Shown: in pieces, positions 35,391 through 43,013 of the stretch | Numbering within the stretch: position 1 is the first letter of the stretch | How the letters are laid out: each line of letters starts with the position of its first letter | Source: JADCCX01 sp051649305 | Lineage (GTDB): Bacteria > Pseudomonadota > Alphaproteobacteria > Rhizobiales > Beijerinckiaceae | Reading direction: 5' to 3' | Length of the DNA: 64,000 bases | Assembly (NCBI GenBank): GCA_051649305.1 | Contig: JBOFGV010000082.1 | Location: 27,559 to 91,558 of the forward strand | Program-made: the position numbers and the translations under genes | The notes under the pieces: generated by a model | What the model was told of the DNA's origin: nothing | Databases searched by the model: none | The model's input: the letters and a program-made list of their open reading frames with translations, nothing else

Positions 35391-35665
35391 CTCCGCCTCG
35401 CAGGGGGGCGCTGACCGCGCGCAGCAGGAGGCGGACCTGTGTTCTCGCCCTTGTGGCGATAGACCATACGGCCTTTTTCAAGATCATAAGGTGTCATTTC
35501 GACCATAACGCGGTCGCCCACCAAAGTCTTGATACGATTCTTTTTCATGCGGCCAGCGGTGTAAGCCACGATGACATGACCATTGTCGAGTTCGACACGG
35601 TAGCGCGCATCAGGCAAAACCTCGCTCACGCGCCCATCAAAGGTCAGTACATCTTCTTTCGCCAT
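35387..35665 (-). CDS. infA: Translation initiation factor IF-1 (C-terminally extended paralogue)
   Basis: The 92-residue protein is an IF-1-type OB-fold: AKEDVLTFDGRVSEVLPDARYRVELDNGHVIVAYTAGRMKKNRIKTLVGDRVMVEMTPYDLEKGRMVYR. IF-1 is normally about 72 residues; here a 20-residue Pro/Arg-rich tail follows. The position beside cspA and rpsU, rather than beside a maf-like or infA housekeeping context, suggests a second, cold-linked paralogue, but the other copy would be outside the window. Confidence 0.85.
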   Translation of the reverse strand: MAKEDVLTFDGRVSEVLPDARYRVELDNGHVIVAYTAGRMKKNRIKTLVGDRVMVEMTPYDLEKGRMVYRHKGENTGPPPAARGQRPPARRR

Positions 35666-35807
35666 TGCATGTCCTTGTTAGAAAAGCAGTGAATGCCCGC
35701 CGCAATACCTTATTCAAGGCATACGCCGGGCATAGTCTGGTCGTTTTCAGATCTTCTGCTGTGTCAGCAGCCTTGCGCCGCCTTCACTTCAGGACCTGAT
35801 CGGTCAA

Positions 35808-36020
35808 TCAGCCTGCAACCTTGAGGTGGTCTGCAGATGACTTGCCGCTGCGGCGATCAGCAACGATTTCGTATGTGATCTTCTGGCCTTCGTTCAGGCC
35901 GTAAAGACCAGCACGCTCAACGGCGCTGATGTGAACGAACACGTCCTGCCCGCCTTCATCCGGCTGAATGAAGCCGAAGCCTTTTTGAGAATTGAACCAT
36001 TTAACTGTGCCTGTCGGCAT
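35808..36020 (-). CDS. cspA: Cold-shock protein (CspA family)
   Basis: A 70-residue single cold-shock domain with both RNA-binding motifs, KGFGFIQ near residue 13 and DVFVHIS near residue 26. These proteins melt mRNA structure. The ATG at 36020 follows AAAGGATA; the longer open frame upstream is leader. The 266 bases up to tRNA-Leu hold no other gene and probably contain a long structured 5' leader, the usual site of cold regulation in this family. The IF-1 paralogue follows on the same strand after 142 bases. Confidence 0.95.
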   Translation of the reverse strand: MPTGTVKWFNSQKGFGFIQPDEGGQDVFVHISAVERAGLYGLNEGQKITYEIVADRRSGKSSADHLKVAG

Positions 36021-36249
36021 GGGGGTATCCTTTAACGTTGAAAAAACAGAACGCATGGAGGCGCGTTTCGCGCACAAACGCCCATCGATGTTCTGGAAAA
36101 GATGTCTTGGTGGCAACGCAATGTTCTTATGGAAGCGCAGCAAACAAAGTCGTTCGACCGAAACCCGATTTGGCCTCTTTAGACTATTACGCAAAAAACC
36201 GCAAGCAAATGGTTGAACAGCCTTTTTGGCTCTGAGATAAACATAAAAC

Positions 36250-36283
36250 AAAAAACCCTGCCACGGATGTGACAGGGTTTTTT
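36250..36283 (-). terminator. Rho-independent terminator of tRNA-Leu
   Basis: On the minus strand AAAAAACCCTG pairs with CAGGGTTTTTT over eleven bases with a twelve-base loop and a T-run, three bases past the tRNA's CCA end. Confidence 0.85.
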
Positions 36284-36286
36284 AGT

Positions 36287-36371
36287 TGGTGCGGCCAAAT
36301 GGACTCGAACCATCACGGGTCTCCCCGCTACCACCTCAAGGTAGTGCGTCTACCAATTCCGCCATGGCCGC
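36287..36371 (-). tRNA. tRNA-Leu (anticodon GAG)
   Basis: On the minus strand an 85-base cloverleaf with GCGGCCA/TGGCCGC acceptor pairing, D-loop AATTGGTAGACGC, anticodon arm CTACC-TTGAGGT-GGTAG giving GAG, a class II variable arm (CGGGGAGACCCG), T-loop GGTTCGAGTCC and encoded CCA. Confidence 0.95.
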
Positions 36372-36536
36372 GAACAGTAGGTGAGCGCGAGTAGCAAAGG
36401 CATCCACGCATGACAAGGGTGAAATGTGATTTTTTGATCACCGAAGATCTTTAACTAACACATCGGAACGCGTGCAATGAGCCGCTTCGTCCTTACAAGG
36501 CTATGGAATCTGTCTCATTTCCATTGGAACCAAGTG

Positions 36537-37502
36537 ATGAAAGCCATTGTTGCCCCCTTTTATGGCCCGCCTGAAAGCCTTCAGCTGGTTGCACTGCCCA
36601 AACCAGAACCGAAAGCCGACGAACTGCTCGTTCGAATCCAAGCTGCTACAGTGAGTGCTGCTGACATGCGGCTTCGATCCGGCATTTTCCCGCGCGGGTT
36701 TGGCTTTCTGGCGAAACTTGCGCTTGGTCTGCGCGGCCCCCGTCAACCTGTCTTGGGTACAGACCTCGCCGGAGAGGTAGAAGCCGTTGGCAGCGATGTG
36801 AAAGACTTTTCTCCGGGTGATTCCGTGATTGCATTCTTCGGCGCAAAGCTTGGCTGCCATGCGGAGTATCGGGCTGTTTCGACAAAGTCTGCCATTTGCC
36901 ACAAGCCAAGAAACCTCACCTGGGAGCAGGCAGCTGCCCTCCCCTTTGGGGCAACCACCGCCCTTTACTTCCTGCAAGACAAAGCAAAGCTCAGGCAAGG
37001 TGAGCGCCTGCTGGTGGTTGGTGCATCGGGTGCCGTTGGAACAGCCGCCGTGCAAATTGCAAAGCACATGGGCGCATCTGTCAGCGCAGTCACCAGCACG
37101 CCCAATGTCGCACTCGTTCGGTCGCTGGGTGCTGATGACGTTATCGACTATAAACAAACGGACTGGAGCGCTTTGAACCGCCAGTGGGATGTCATTCTTG
37201 ATACAACAGGCACAGTTGATCAGGCAAAAACACGCCGGTCTTTACCATCAGGTGGACGCCTTGCCTTGGTTGCTGCTGACTTATGGCAAATGCTCAGTGG
37301 TCCGTTTGCAAGCGATGTAAAAGTGCTGACTGGCACAGCACCCGAACGGGCAGAGGATTTGCGCTATTTGGCATCACTGGCAGCTGAAGGTGTTTTGACA
37401 CCCGTTGTCAGCGTCACATTTCCACTAGAAGAGGCGTCAAAGGCGCATGCACTTGCTGAAAGCGGACGCAAGGTCGGCAATGTGGTGTTGAGTATGGCAT
37501 AA
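36537..37502 (+). CDS. NAD(P)-dependent medium-chain oxidoreductase (quinone-reductase-like)
   Basis: A 321-residue medium-chain dehydrogenase/reductase. N-terminal GroES-like part with VLGTDLAGEVEAVGSDVKDFSPGD near residue 75; nucleotide-binding motif VVGASGAVGTAAVQIAK near residue 160. It lacks the catalytic and structural Cys clusters of zinc alcohol dehydrogenases, so it belongs with quinone/enoyl reductases. The start at 36537 (MKAIVAPFYG) fits the family; the upstream ATG adds 20 unrelated residues. A CCCGCG/CGCGGG hairpin follows the stop. Substrate unknown. Confidence 0.85.
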   Translation: MKAIVAPFYGPPESLQLVALPKPEPKADELLVRIQAATVSAADMRLRSGIFPRGFGFLAKLALGLRGPRQPVLGTDLAGEVEAVGSDVKDFSPGDSVIAFFGAKLGCHAEYRAVSTKSAICHKPRNLTWEQAAALPFGATTALYFLQDKAKLRQGERLLVVGASGAVGTAAVQIAKHMGASVSAVTSTPNVALVRSLGADDVIDYKQTDWSALNRQWDVILDTTGTVDQAKTRRSLPSGGRLALVAADLWQMLSGPFASDVKVLTGTAPERAEDLRYLASLAAEGVLTPVVSVTFPLEEASKAHALAESGRKVGNVVLSMA

Positions 37503-37540
37503 CCCGCGACTTTGACGCGGGCTGCTGATTGCAAAATGCC

Positions 37541-37727
37541 TTACGAGTCCAGTCCGCTCGGGCGCTTGATCAACTCGCGCACTTCAATCGCAATGCGATT
37601 GCCCTGCACCACCACGAGGCCACGGGCCACGGGCATATCATTGGCAAGAATTTCGACTTCGTCTTCTTCACCTGATTCCAGTTCGATGACCGCACCACGA
37701 GCCATGCGCAGCAATTGATGGATCGGC
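37541..37727 (-). pseudogene. Displaced 3' fragment of the fliN-type gene
   Basis: This stretch aligns without gaps to 38605–38791 (offset 1064). About 15 of 187 bases differ, and all but one of the changes (a Gly/Ala change in RMGRGAV) leave the protein unchanged. It encodes residues from Pro-21 to the stop, is blocked in frame by TAG just upstream, and lacks a start. Similarity stops exactly at the stop codon. It is the piece cut off when the neighbouring gene and a new 3' end were inserted. Confidence 0.85.
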
Positions 37728-38791
37728 TTCTAGGCAATTTAATTTGACTGGTTACAATGTGGACATTGCAATTTTTTGTTTATAATTTTGATACTGCCAT
37801 TGATTGGATCAATTATAGTTTCGGGATGATAGTGGCTTAAAATCCAATGACTTGGTATATTTCTACGAAGGCAAAATCCGAAATCCATTGTTGGAATAAA
37901 AATTGGCTTATTCACAGTAATTCTCACCCATTCCAAAATCAATTTTTGCGCTAAGGAATTGCGTTCATACTCAGTTATATCTGAAAGAGGCAATCCAACT
38001 TCTAATATAGTTGGTGTACAGTTTTCCTTCATGTAGGACCGATAAGCGGAACCTAGCAATCCTTGCATCCATTCACTTCCATAAAGCACATAATGCCCAC
38101 ACCTTTTTGTAAGACCTTCAGCATCTAAAACGACATAAACACGCCCCTCATCGTGCAAGTTTGCATCATATGATTGTAAAGTTTGATCAATGGATTTTCG
38201 GAGATTCACAAACGCATCTTCTTCAGCAACAAGCTTGCGAACTTGATCGACTAAATACGCCCTATTGTGAACCCGAATGCCGTCACTATGGTAAGCCCCC
38301 GCATCTTTGGTGCAGCAACCATGAAAGGTTTTTAATCGTGCTCCATAGAGCGCGTTACCCAGCAAAACTGCTGTTTCCTGCAAGCTATGCCTCAAAACGC
38401 TGTGTATGATCTCTTCCCAAGTTGGATCGTCAAAACAAAGATCCTTCTCACCCAGATTCTGCAAATTGTGCAAACCTTGATGGATTAGTTTTGGTTTAAT
38501 CCAAACGCCCAGACGATCGACCCATGTCGACAACAAACGCCATTCAATGAGCCGATCTTTCCAAATTAGATCATTTTGGCTTTCTGCCCTCGAAGGCATA
38601 CTGCTTACGAATCCAGCCCACTCGGGCGCTTGATCAATTCGCGCACTTCAATCGCGATCCGGTTGCCCTGCACTACCACGAGGCCACGGGCCACGGGCAT
38701 ATCATTGGCAAGAATTTCAACTTCGTCTTCCTCGCCCGATTCCAGTTCAATGACAGCACCACGACCCATGCGCAGCAATTGATGGATCGGC
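37728..38791. mobile_element. One-gene cassette inserted in the fliN-type gene, bearing a replacement gene end
   Basis: A 1064-base unit lying between the break point in the displaced fragment (37727) and the equivalent point in the intact gene (38791). It consists of an AT-rich gene plus a codon-complete copy of the fliN 3' part, with only 11 and 5 bases of spacer. There is no integrase, transposase or terminal inverted repeat. Sampled 60-base stretches inside the gene have 28–33% GC, far below the flanks. Direction of insertion (which 3' end is native) is inference. Confidence 0.65.
37739..38599 (-). CDS. Cassette cargo: AT-rich protein of unknown function, possible ADP-ribosyltransferase-like fold
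   Basis: A 286-residue protein that I do not recognise. N-terminal third is helical (LIEWRLLSTWVDRLGVWIKP, LIHQGLHNLQNLG). Near residue 92 comes LKTFHGCCTKDAGAYHSDGI, near residue 168 GHYVLYGSEWMQGLLG, near residue 241 MDFGFCLRRNIPSHWILSHYHP, and it ends with CPHC. The order FHG…GI, then Y-x-x-YGSE, then IPxxWI recalls H-Y-E ADP-ribosyltransferase folds such as PARP or KptA, but this is weak pattern matching. Start lies five bases after the fliN stop (TAAGCAGTATG), so it is probably translated with that gene. Codon and base use are foreign to the neighbours. Confidence 0.75.
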   Translation of the reverse strand: MPSRAESQNDLIWKDRLIEWRLLSTWVDRLGVWIKPKLIHQGLHNLQNLGEKDLCFDDPTWEEIIHSVLRHSLQETAVLLGNALYGARLKTFHGCCTKDAGAYHSDGIRVHNRAYLVDQVRKLVAEEDAFVNLRKSIDQTLQSYDANLHDEGRVYVVLDAEGLTKRCGHYVLYGSEWMQGLLGSAYRSYMKENCTPTILEVGLPLSDITEYERNSLAQKLILEWVRITVNKPIFIPTMDFGFCLRRNIPSHWILSHYHPETIIDPINGSIKIINKKLQCPHCNQSN

Positions 38792-38850
38792 ATTTTGGAA
38801 CGACCGAGAACAACAGACACTTCAACCGAAACTTTATCCAGTGTAGCCAC
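38605..38850 (-). CDS. Small FliN/FliM-type SpoA-domain protein
   Basis: An 81-residue SpoA (surface presentation of antigens) domain: VSVEVSVVLGRSKMPIHQLLRMGRGAVIEL, then EEDEVEILANDMPVARGLVVVQGNRIAIEVREL. This is the C-terminal domain of the flagellar switch protein FliN, encoded alone. It starts with GTG after AAGGATTTTG. No flagellar genes lie near, and a free-standing copy beside lipB is, as far as I recall, common in relatives. Its 3' three-quarters are duplicated at 37541–37727, so the present gene may be a chimera of native start and imported end. Confidence 0.82.
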   Translation of the reverse strand: MATLDKVSVEVSVVLGRSKMPIHQLLRMGRGAVIELESGEEDEVEILANDMPVARGLVVVQGNRIAIEVRELIKRPSGLDS

Positions 38851-38882
38851 GCTTTCAAAATCCTTCTTATATCTTCAGTTGA

Positions 38883-39641
38883 ATGGGGTGTGCACCTCAA
38901 TCGATTCTGAGTATCGGTGTTTATGGTCAACGCGGGGTTAACGTGCGCGACGCTTTGAAGAACAAGTTGCAGGCAAAGGCGGGAAGTCCAGCGGTTGAGT
39001 GGGTCGTGGCTGCTGAACCCGTGCCGTATCTTGAGGCCGTCGCCACCATGGAGGCGCATGTTGCGCGCATTGCAGCGGGCGAAGCGGCCGAGCGCATTTG
39101 GCTGGTCGAGCACCCTCCCCTTTATACCGCAGGCACCAGTGCCAATCCGGTTGATCTCGTGGATCAACGCTTTCCAGTTTTTAAAACGGGACGCGGTGGG
39201 CAGTTCACCTACCACGGCCCAGGCCAGCGTGTGGCCTATGTGATGCTGGATCTGGAGCGGCGCGAGAAGGACCTGCGCGTCTTCGTGGCTGCACTCGAAC
39301 AGTGGATCATCCGCACGCTTGCTGCGTTCAACATCAGTGGTGAGCGGCGGGAGGACCGTGTGGGCGTCTGGGTAAAACGCCCTGACAAGCCGCGCGGCAT
39401 TGCCGGTGATATGGCGGAAGACAAGATCGCCGCCATCGGCATTCGCGTGCGCCGCTGGGTAACGTTTCACGGCCTGTCCATCAATGTAGAGCCTGACCTC
39501 ACGCACTTCTCCGGCATTGTGCCTTGCGGCGTGGCGGAACAGCACTTTGGTGTTACAAGCCTTGTTGATCTCGGTCTGCCTGTGGCGATGGAAGATTTGG
39601 ATGTGGCCATGAAAGCGGCATTCACCGAAGTTTTTGGATAG
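38883..39641 (+). CDS. lipB: Octanoyltransferase LipB
   Basis: Transfers octanoyl from acyl carrier protein to lipoyl domains of 2-oxoacid dehydrogenases, the first step of lipoate synthesis. The 252-residue protein has LVEHPPLYTAGTSANP near residue 75, the signature GRGGQFTYHGPGQRVAYVMLDL near residue 103, and the catalytic Cys in GIVPCGVAEQ near residue 218 with the Lys/Arg-rich RDEDRVGVWV-type segment before it. The ATG at 38883 leaves only 32 bases to the divergent fliN-type start; a GTG at 38943 is an alternative start. Confidence 0.93.
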   Translation: MGCAPQSILSIGVYGQRGVNVRDALKNKLQAKAGSPAVEWVVAAEPVPYLEAVATMEAHVARIAAGEAAERIWLVEHPPLYTAGTSANPVDLVDQRFPVFKTGRGGQFTYHGPGQRVAYVMLDLERREKDLRVFVAALEQWIIRTLAAFNISGERREDRVGVWVKRPDKPRGIAGDMAEDKIAAIGIRVRRWVTFHGLSINVEPDLTHFSGIVPCGVAEQHFGVTSLVDLGLPVAMEDLDVAMKAAFTEVFG

Positions 39642-39698
39642 GTTGCATCCAAACCGAATAGTCGGGAGTACCCCTGATACAACCTTCAGGAGCTTCCC

Positions 39699-40076
39699 AT
39701 GATCCGCATTGCCATTGGAATTGCAGCTGCCATCGTTCTTGCCGCTGGCGTCAACGCCGCGCGCGCACAAACCAACTATGAAAGCTGGGCACCCCTCGTG
39801 AACCCGTTTGAAAGCACCGGCGGCGGCGGCGTCATGATTGACGGTTACAAGCCTGTTGTCAGCGGCGAAGGGGCTGCCCGCGTTTGCACAACAGACTTCA
39901 CGGTCAAGGTTCCCAATGAGCCACTTGTGACAAGCGAAATCGTGTTTGACGCTGTCGCTGTGCAAGGCGGCATCCTGTGCACCAAAGGCAAATGGCGCAC
40001 GAAGGACGGCGGTGCTGAAGGCACAACGCCTTTCGAAGTTTTCATCAAGGACGGGGTGATGAAGCGCTCGCCGTGA
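39699..40076 (+). CDS. Exported hypothetical protein
   Basis: A 125-residue product with a signal peptide (IRIAIGIAAAIVLAAGVNAARA, cleavage before QTNYES). The mature part, about 102 residues, is beta-rich with two cysteines (RVCTTDF and ILCTKGKW) that could form a disulfide in the periplasm. I do not recognise the family. TTCAGGAG lies ahead of the ATG. Between lipB and a GST gene on the same strand. Confidence 0.72.
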   Translation: MIRIAIGIAAAIVLAAGVNAARAQTNYESWAPLVNPFESTGGGGVMIDGYKPVVSGEGAARVCTTDFTVKVPNEPLVTSEIVFDAVAVQGGILCTKGKWRTKDGGAEGTTPFEVFIKDGVMKRSP

Positions 40077-40153
40077 TCAATCGGATCATCGATTCTGATT
40101 TGTTCACTCGCTGAATGGCATGGCAGAAATCCTTCTGAACAGAGGGAAACGCC

Positions 40154-40780
40154 ATGTTGCTGATCGGTCAGTATGACTCGCCATTCGTGCGCCGTGTCGG
40201 CATTGCCATGACGTTATACGGAATGCCTTTTGAGCATGAAACCTGGTCCGCTTTTGGTGATGCTGACAAGATCAGGGTTCACAATCCCCTCACCCGCGTT
40301 CCAACGCTTGTTCTGGATACAGGTGAAGCCCTGACCGACAGCCATACGATCATCGATTATCTCGATGATTTGATGCCTGAGGAGCGCAGGATGTTTCCTG
40401 TCTCCGGACGCACGCGTTATCAGGCTTTGCGCATCGCCGCATTGGCTGCGGGCACGGGCGAAAAGGCTGTCAGCCTTTTCTATGAGAAGCGACTGCACAA
40501 AGAGATTTCAGACGTATGGGTGAACCGCTGCACGCAGCAGATCACCGGTACTTTGGCCGTGCTGGAAGCCGATTTCTCCGAACGGACCACTCCATACTGG
40601 TTTGGCAACACCATAAGCCATGCCGATATCGTGGTTGCAGCGGTTATACGCTTTATCCCAGAAGCCCATCCGGGACTGGTCCCGATGCAGGATTTTCCGT
40701 CGCTGCAATCGCATGCAACCCGCATGGAAGCCTTGCCGGCGTTTCGGGCAATCCAGCAGAAGTTCATTCCTCCGGCCTGA
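40154..40780 (+). CDS. Glutathione S-transferase family protein
   Basis: A 208-residue GST. N-terminal thioredoxin-like domain with LIGQYDSPFVRRVGIAMTLYGMPFE (active Ser/Tyr region) and VPTLVLDTGEALTDSHTIIDYLD, the glutathione-binding cis-Pro and Ser motifs; C-terminal helical domain with YWFGNTISHADIVVAAVIRF. It follows the beta-etherase/YfcF-like pattern of alphaproteobacterial GSTs. Substrate unknown. It converges with the gamma-glutamylcyclotransferase gene. Confidence 0.9.
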   Translation: MLLIGQYDSPFVRRVGIAMTLYGMPFEHETWSAFGDADKIRVHNPLTRVPTLVLDTGEALTDSHTIIDYLDDLMPEERRMFPVSGRTRYQALRIAALAAGTGEKAVSLFYEKRLHKEISDVWVNRCTQQITGTLAVLEADFSERTTPYWFGNTISHADIVVAAVIRFIPEAHPGLVPMQDFPSLQSHATRMEALPAFRAIQQKFIPPA

Positions 40781-40783
40781 GGA

Positions 40784-41263
40784 TTACGGCGTCCACACCC
40801 ACTTCTGGGATTTGGCGGCCGTGGCAGGGGCTGCAATCGCCGGCCGCACATCGCCAAACTTGCGCATCTCGGTGATTGTAGCCGCAGGCAATTCAGCCGC
40901 CTGTGCCGCCCGAATGACATCCTCAAGATATCCCGGACGCGGCCGCCCTGTTTCAACCGCACGCCCGACATAAACCAGCGCCCGCCTGATGCCTTTCGTG
41001 CTGATCACCGGCTGCGTGATCTTCCTGTAAAGCCGTGGCACATCCTCAAACCGGTCGAGCGGTGGCACATCGGACAATGCGAGTTCCCACAACATGCCAT
41101 GCACATCCCGGCGCGGATCAGGCACCACATTGGCATAGCCATCAGACGATATGATCCAGCGATGGCGTGGCAGGCGCGCCAATCCAACCGGCTTTGATGC
41201 AGGACAGCGCTTGGCCATGGATTCCACATCCATATTGGCCCCGTAGGCGAAATAAAGAGGCAT
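40784..41263 (-). CDS. Gamma-glutamylcyclotransferase-like (AIG2 family) protein
   Basis: A 159-residue protein of the GGCT/AIG2 fold: LYFAYGANMD at the N-terminus is the substrate-binding YGSN-type loop, with WELALSDVPPLDRFEDVPRLYRK near residue 65 carrying the catalytic Glu/Asp region. Members cleave gamma-glutamyl peptides to 5-oxoproline. The ATG at 41263 overlaps the cfa stop by one base (TGATG), so translation is coupled with cfa. Confidence 0.8.
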   Translation of the reverse strand: MPLYFAYGANMDVESMAKRCPASKPVGLARLPRHRWIISSDGYANVVPDPRRDVHGMLWELALSDVPPLDRFEDVPRLYRKITQPVISTKGIRRALVYVGRAVETGRPRPGYLEDVIRAAQAAELPAATITEMRKFGDVRPAIAAPATAAKSQKWVWTP

Positions 41264-42495
41264 CAAACACCCTGCCTGATCATGGCGCGCTCATCATCCT
41301 GAATAAAATCCCGCAACAAAGGCACATCATCGCGCCGGTCGCTGATCAGGATCTGGTAAATCATGTTGGAGCCATGCAGGAAGCCCAATTCGCAGGAAAT
41401 CAGATAGAATTCCCACATGCGGGCGAATTTTTCGTCAAACATGGCAACGACTTCGGGGCGCACCTTCTCGAAGTTTTCACGCCATGCCTTCAATGTCCAA
41501 TAATAATGCAAGCGCAGGATTTCACAGTCCGCCACCCACAAGCCTGTGCGTTCGGTTGATGCGAAAACCTCGGACATTGCAGGGCAATAGCCGCCGGGGA
41601 AAATGTACTTGCGGATAAACGGCGCCGTTGTACCCGGAGGCGACATGCGGCCAATGGCATGCACAAGCCCGAAACCACCGGGCTTCATAAGACTTTTGAG
41701 CTTGGCGAAATAAGTGTCGAAATAGCTGATGCCGACATGTTCCATCATCCCGACAGAAACGACGCGATCAAACTGGCTGTCCACTTCGCGATAGTCCTTT
41801 TCCAACATAAGGACGCGGTCAGCGACACCCATGTCTTCGGCCCGCTTGCGCCCTATCGCAGCCTGTTCAGCGGCAGGAGTTAGACCTGTGACTTTGACGT
41901 CAAAGTGTTTTGCCAAATAGCAAGCCAATGCTCCCCAACCAGCACCAACATCCAATACAGACATGCCGGGCTGCAAACGCAGCTTTGCCGCGATATGGCG
42001 CATCTTGTCGTGCTGCGCCTGTTCAAGCGAGTTATCGGGGTGCGTGTAATAGGCACAGGAATAATTCATTGTAGGATCAAGCCACAATTTATAAAATTCC
42101 GGTTTGATATCATAGTGATGGCGGACATTCTTCGCAGCAAGTCCAAGAGGATTTTGCTGCTGGAATCGCCGGACAGAACGCCAAGCCGCACGCAATGCTT
42201 GCTGCACAGGATGACTGCCAAGCGCTTTTCGGTTGACAGAAAAGAGCATCAAAAGATCACGGATCGTCGAGCCTTCCTCGAAAGCAATCCTGTCGTCCAT
42301 ATAGGCTTCGGGAAACGCGAGTTCCGGATTGCGAAAGATGGCTCCAGCCACCTTCTCATCTTTTATACGGATCGTGACAGACGGCCCGTCCAAGCCGTTG
42401 CCAAAGACACTGCGCTGACCATCAAGATCAATGACACTGAGCGCGCCCTTGTCGACAAACCGCTTGAGAAGTCCCGACAGCATCCGCGTTGACAT
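41263..42495 (-). CDS. cfa: Cyclopropane-fatty-acyl-phospholipid synthase
   Basis: Adds a methylene from SAM across double bonds of membrane acyl chains, typically in stationary phase or acid. The 410-residue protein has an N-terminal lipid-binding domain (TIRIKDEKVAGAIFRNPELAFPEAYMD), HHYDIKPEFYKLWLD, the active Cys in MNYSCAYY, the SAM motif VLDVGAGWGALACYLA near residue 190, and MMEHVGISYFDTYF. The start at 42495 (MSTRMLSGLLKRF) is chosen over one five codons upstream. Confidence 0.95.
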   Translation of the reverse strand: MSTRMLSGLLKRFVDKGALSVIDLDGQRSVFGNGLDGPSVTIRIKDEKVAGAIFRNPELAFPEAYMDDRIAFEEGSTIRDLLMLFSVNRKALGSHPVQQALRAAWRSVRRFQQQNPLGLAAKNVRHHYDIKPEFYKLWLDPTMNYSCAYYTHPDNSLEQAQHDKMRHIAAKLRLQPGMSVLDVGAGWGALACYLAKHFDVKVTGLTPAAEQAAIGRKRAEDMGVADRVLMLEKDYREVDSQFDRVVSVGMMEHVGISYFDTYFAKLKSLMKPGGFGLVHAIGRMSPPGTTAPFIRKYIFPGGYCPAMSEVFASTERTGLWVADCEILRLHYYWTLKAWRENFEKVRPEVVAMFDEKFARMWEFYLISCELGFLHGSNMIYQILISDRRDDVPLLRDFIQDDERAMIRQGV

Positions 42496-42589
42496 GACGA
42501 CGTTCCCCAACTGCCACAGATGGAGAGAGAAGCAGGAATTTGTGCAATGCGAAAGTCGAAAAAGCTTTCAGACCAGCACTGCTGTCTTT

Positions 42590-42919
42590 TCAGTGCAGAT
42601 TGATCGACCGGGCCTTGAACTGCCCGTCGCAGGTTTGGGTGAAAACCTCGGCAATTTGCGGATGCCGCAGGGGGTCAGTGGACAAATCCGGCAGCAAATT
42701 TTGCTCGGAGACATAGGCCACATACTCTGTCTCAGCGTTCTCGGCAAAGAGATGGTAAAACGGCTGGTCGCGGCTGGGGCGCACTTCTTCGGGAATGGCG
42801 TTCCACCATTCCTCCGAGTTGTTGAACTCGTGGTCGATATCAAACACAACGCCGCGGAAGGGATAAACCCTGTGCTTGACGATTGTGCCGATCGCATATT
42901 TTGCGGTGCGCTGTTTCAT
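42590..42919 (-). CDS. hspQ: Heat-shock protein HspQ
   Basis: A 109-residue YccV/HspQ-type protein: KYAIGTIVKHRVYPFRGVVFDIDHEFNNSEEWW, then RPSRDQPFYHLFAENAETEYVAYVSEQNLLPD. In E. coli HspQ binds hemimethylated DNA and modulates Lon. Monocistronic; 94 bases separate its stop from the cfa start on the same strand. Confidence 0.93.
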   Translation of the reverse strand: MKQRTAKYAIGTIVKHRVYPFRGVVFDIDHEFNNSEEWWNAIPEEVRPSRDQPFYHLFAENAETEYVAYVSEQNLLPDLSTDPLRHPQIAEVFTQTCDGQFKARSINLH

Positions 42920-43013
42920 GATGACCGTGTTTTGACCTGACGTGAAAATAGCACGCTTTTGCTTTCGCTCAATCCCTAGCCGGAAAAGAATTCATCTGAT
43001 CACCACCCAAGCA

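Noticed and set aside
37728..38791. Cassette as a classical transposon or insertion sequence
   Set aside because: No transposase, no terminal inverted repeats and no short target-site duplication; the flanking 187-base repeats are parts of a host gene.
38673..39965. 430-codon open frame on the minus strand across lipB
   Set aside because: It is antisense to lipB, whose signatures are clear on the plus strand, overlaps the fliN-type gene and has no recognisable motifs; composition is that of a shadow frame.
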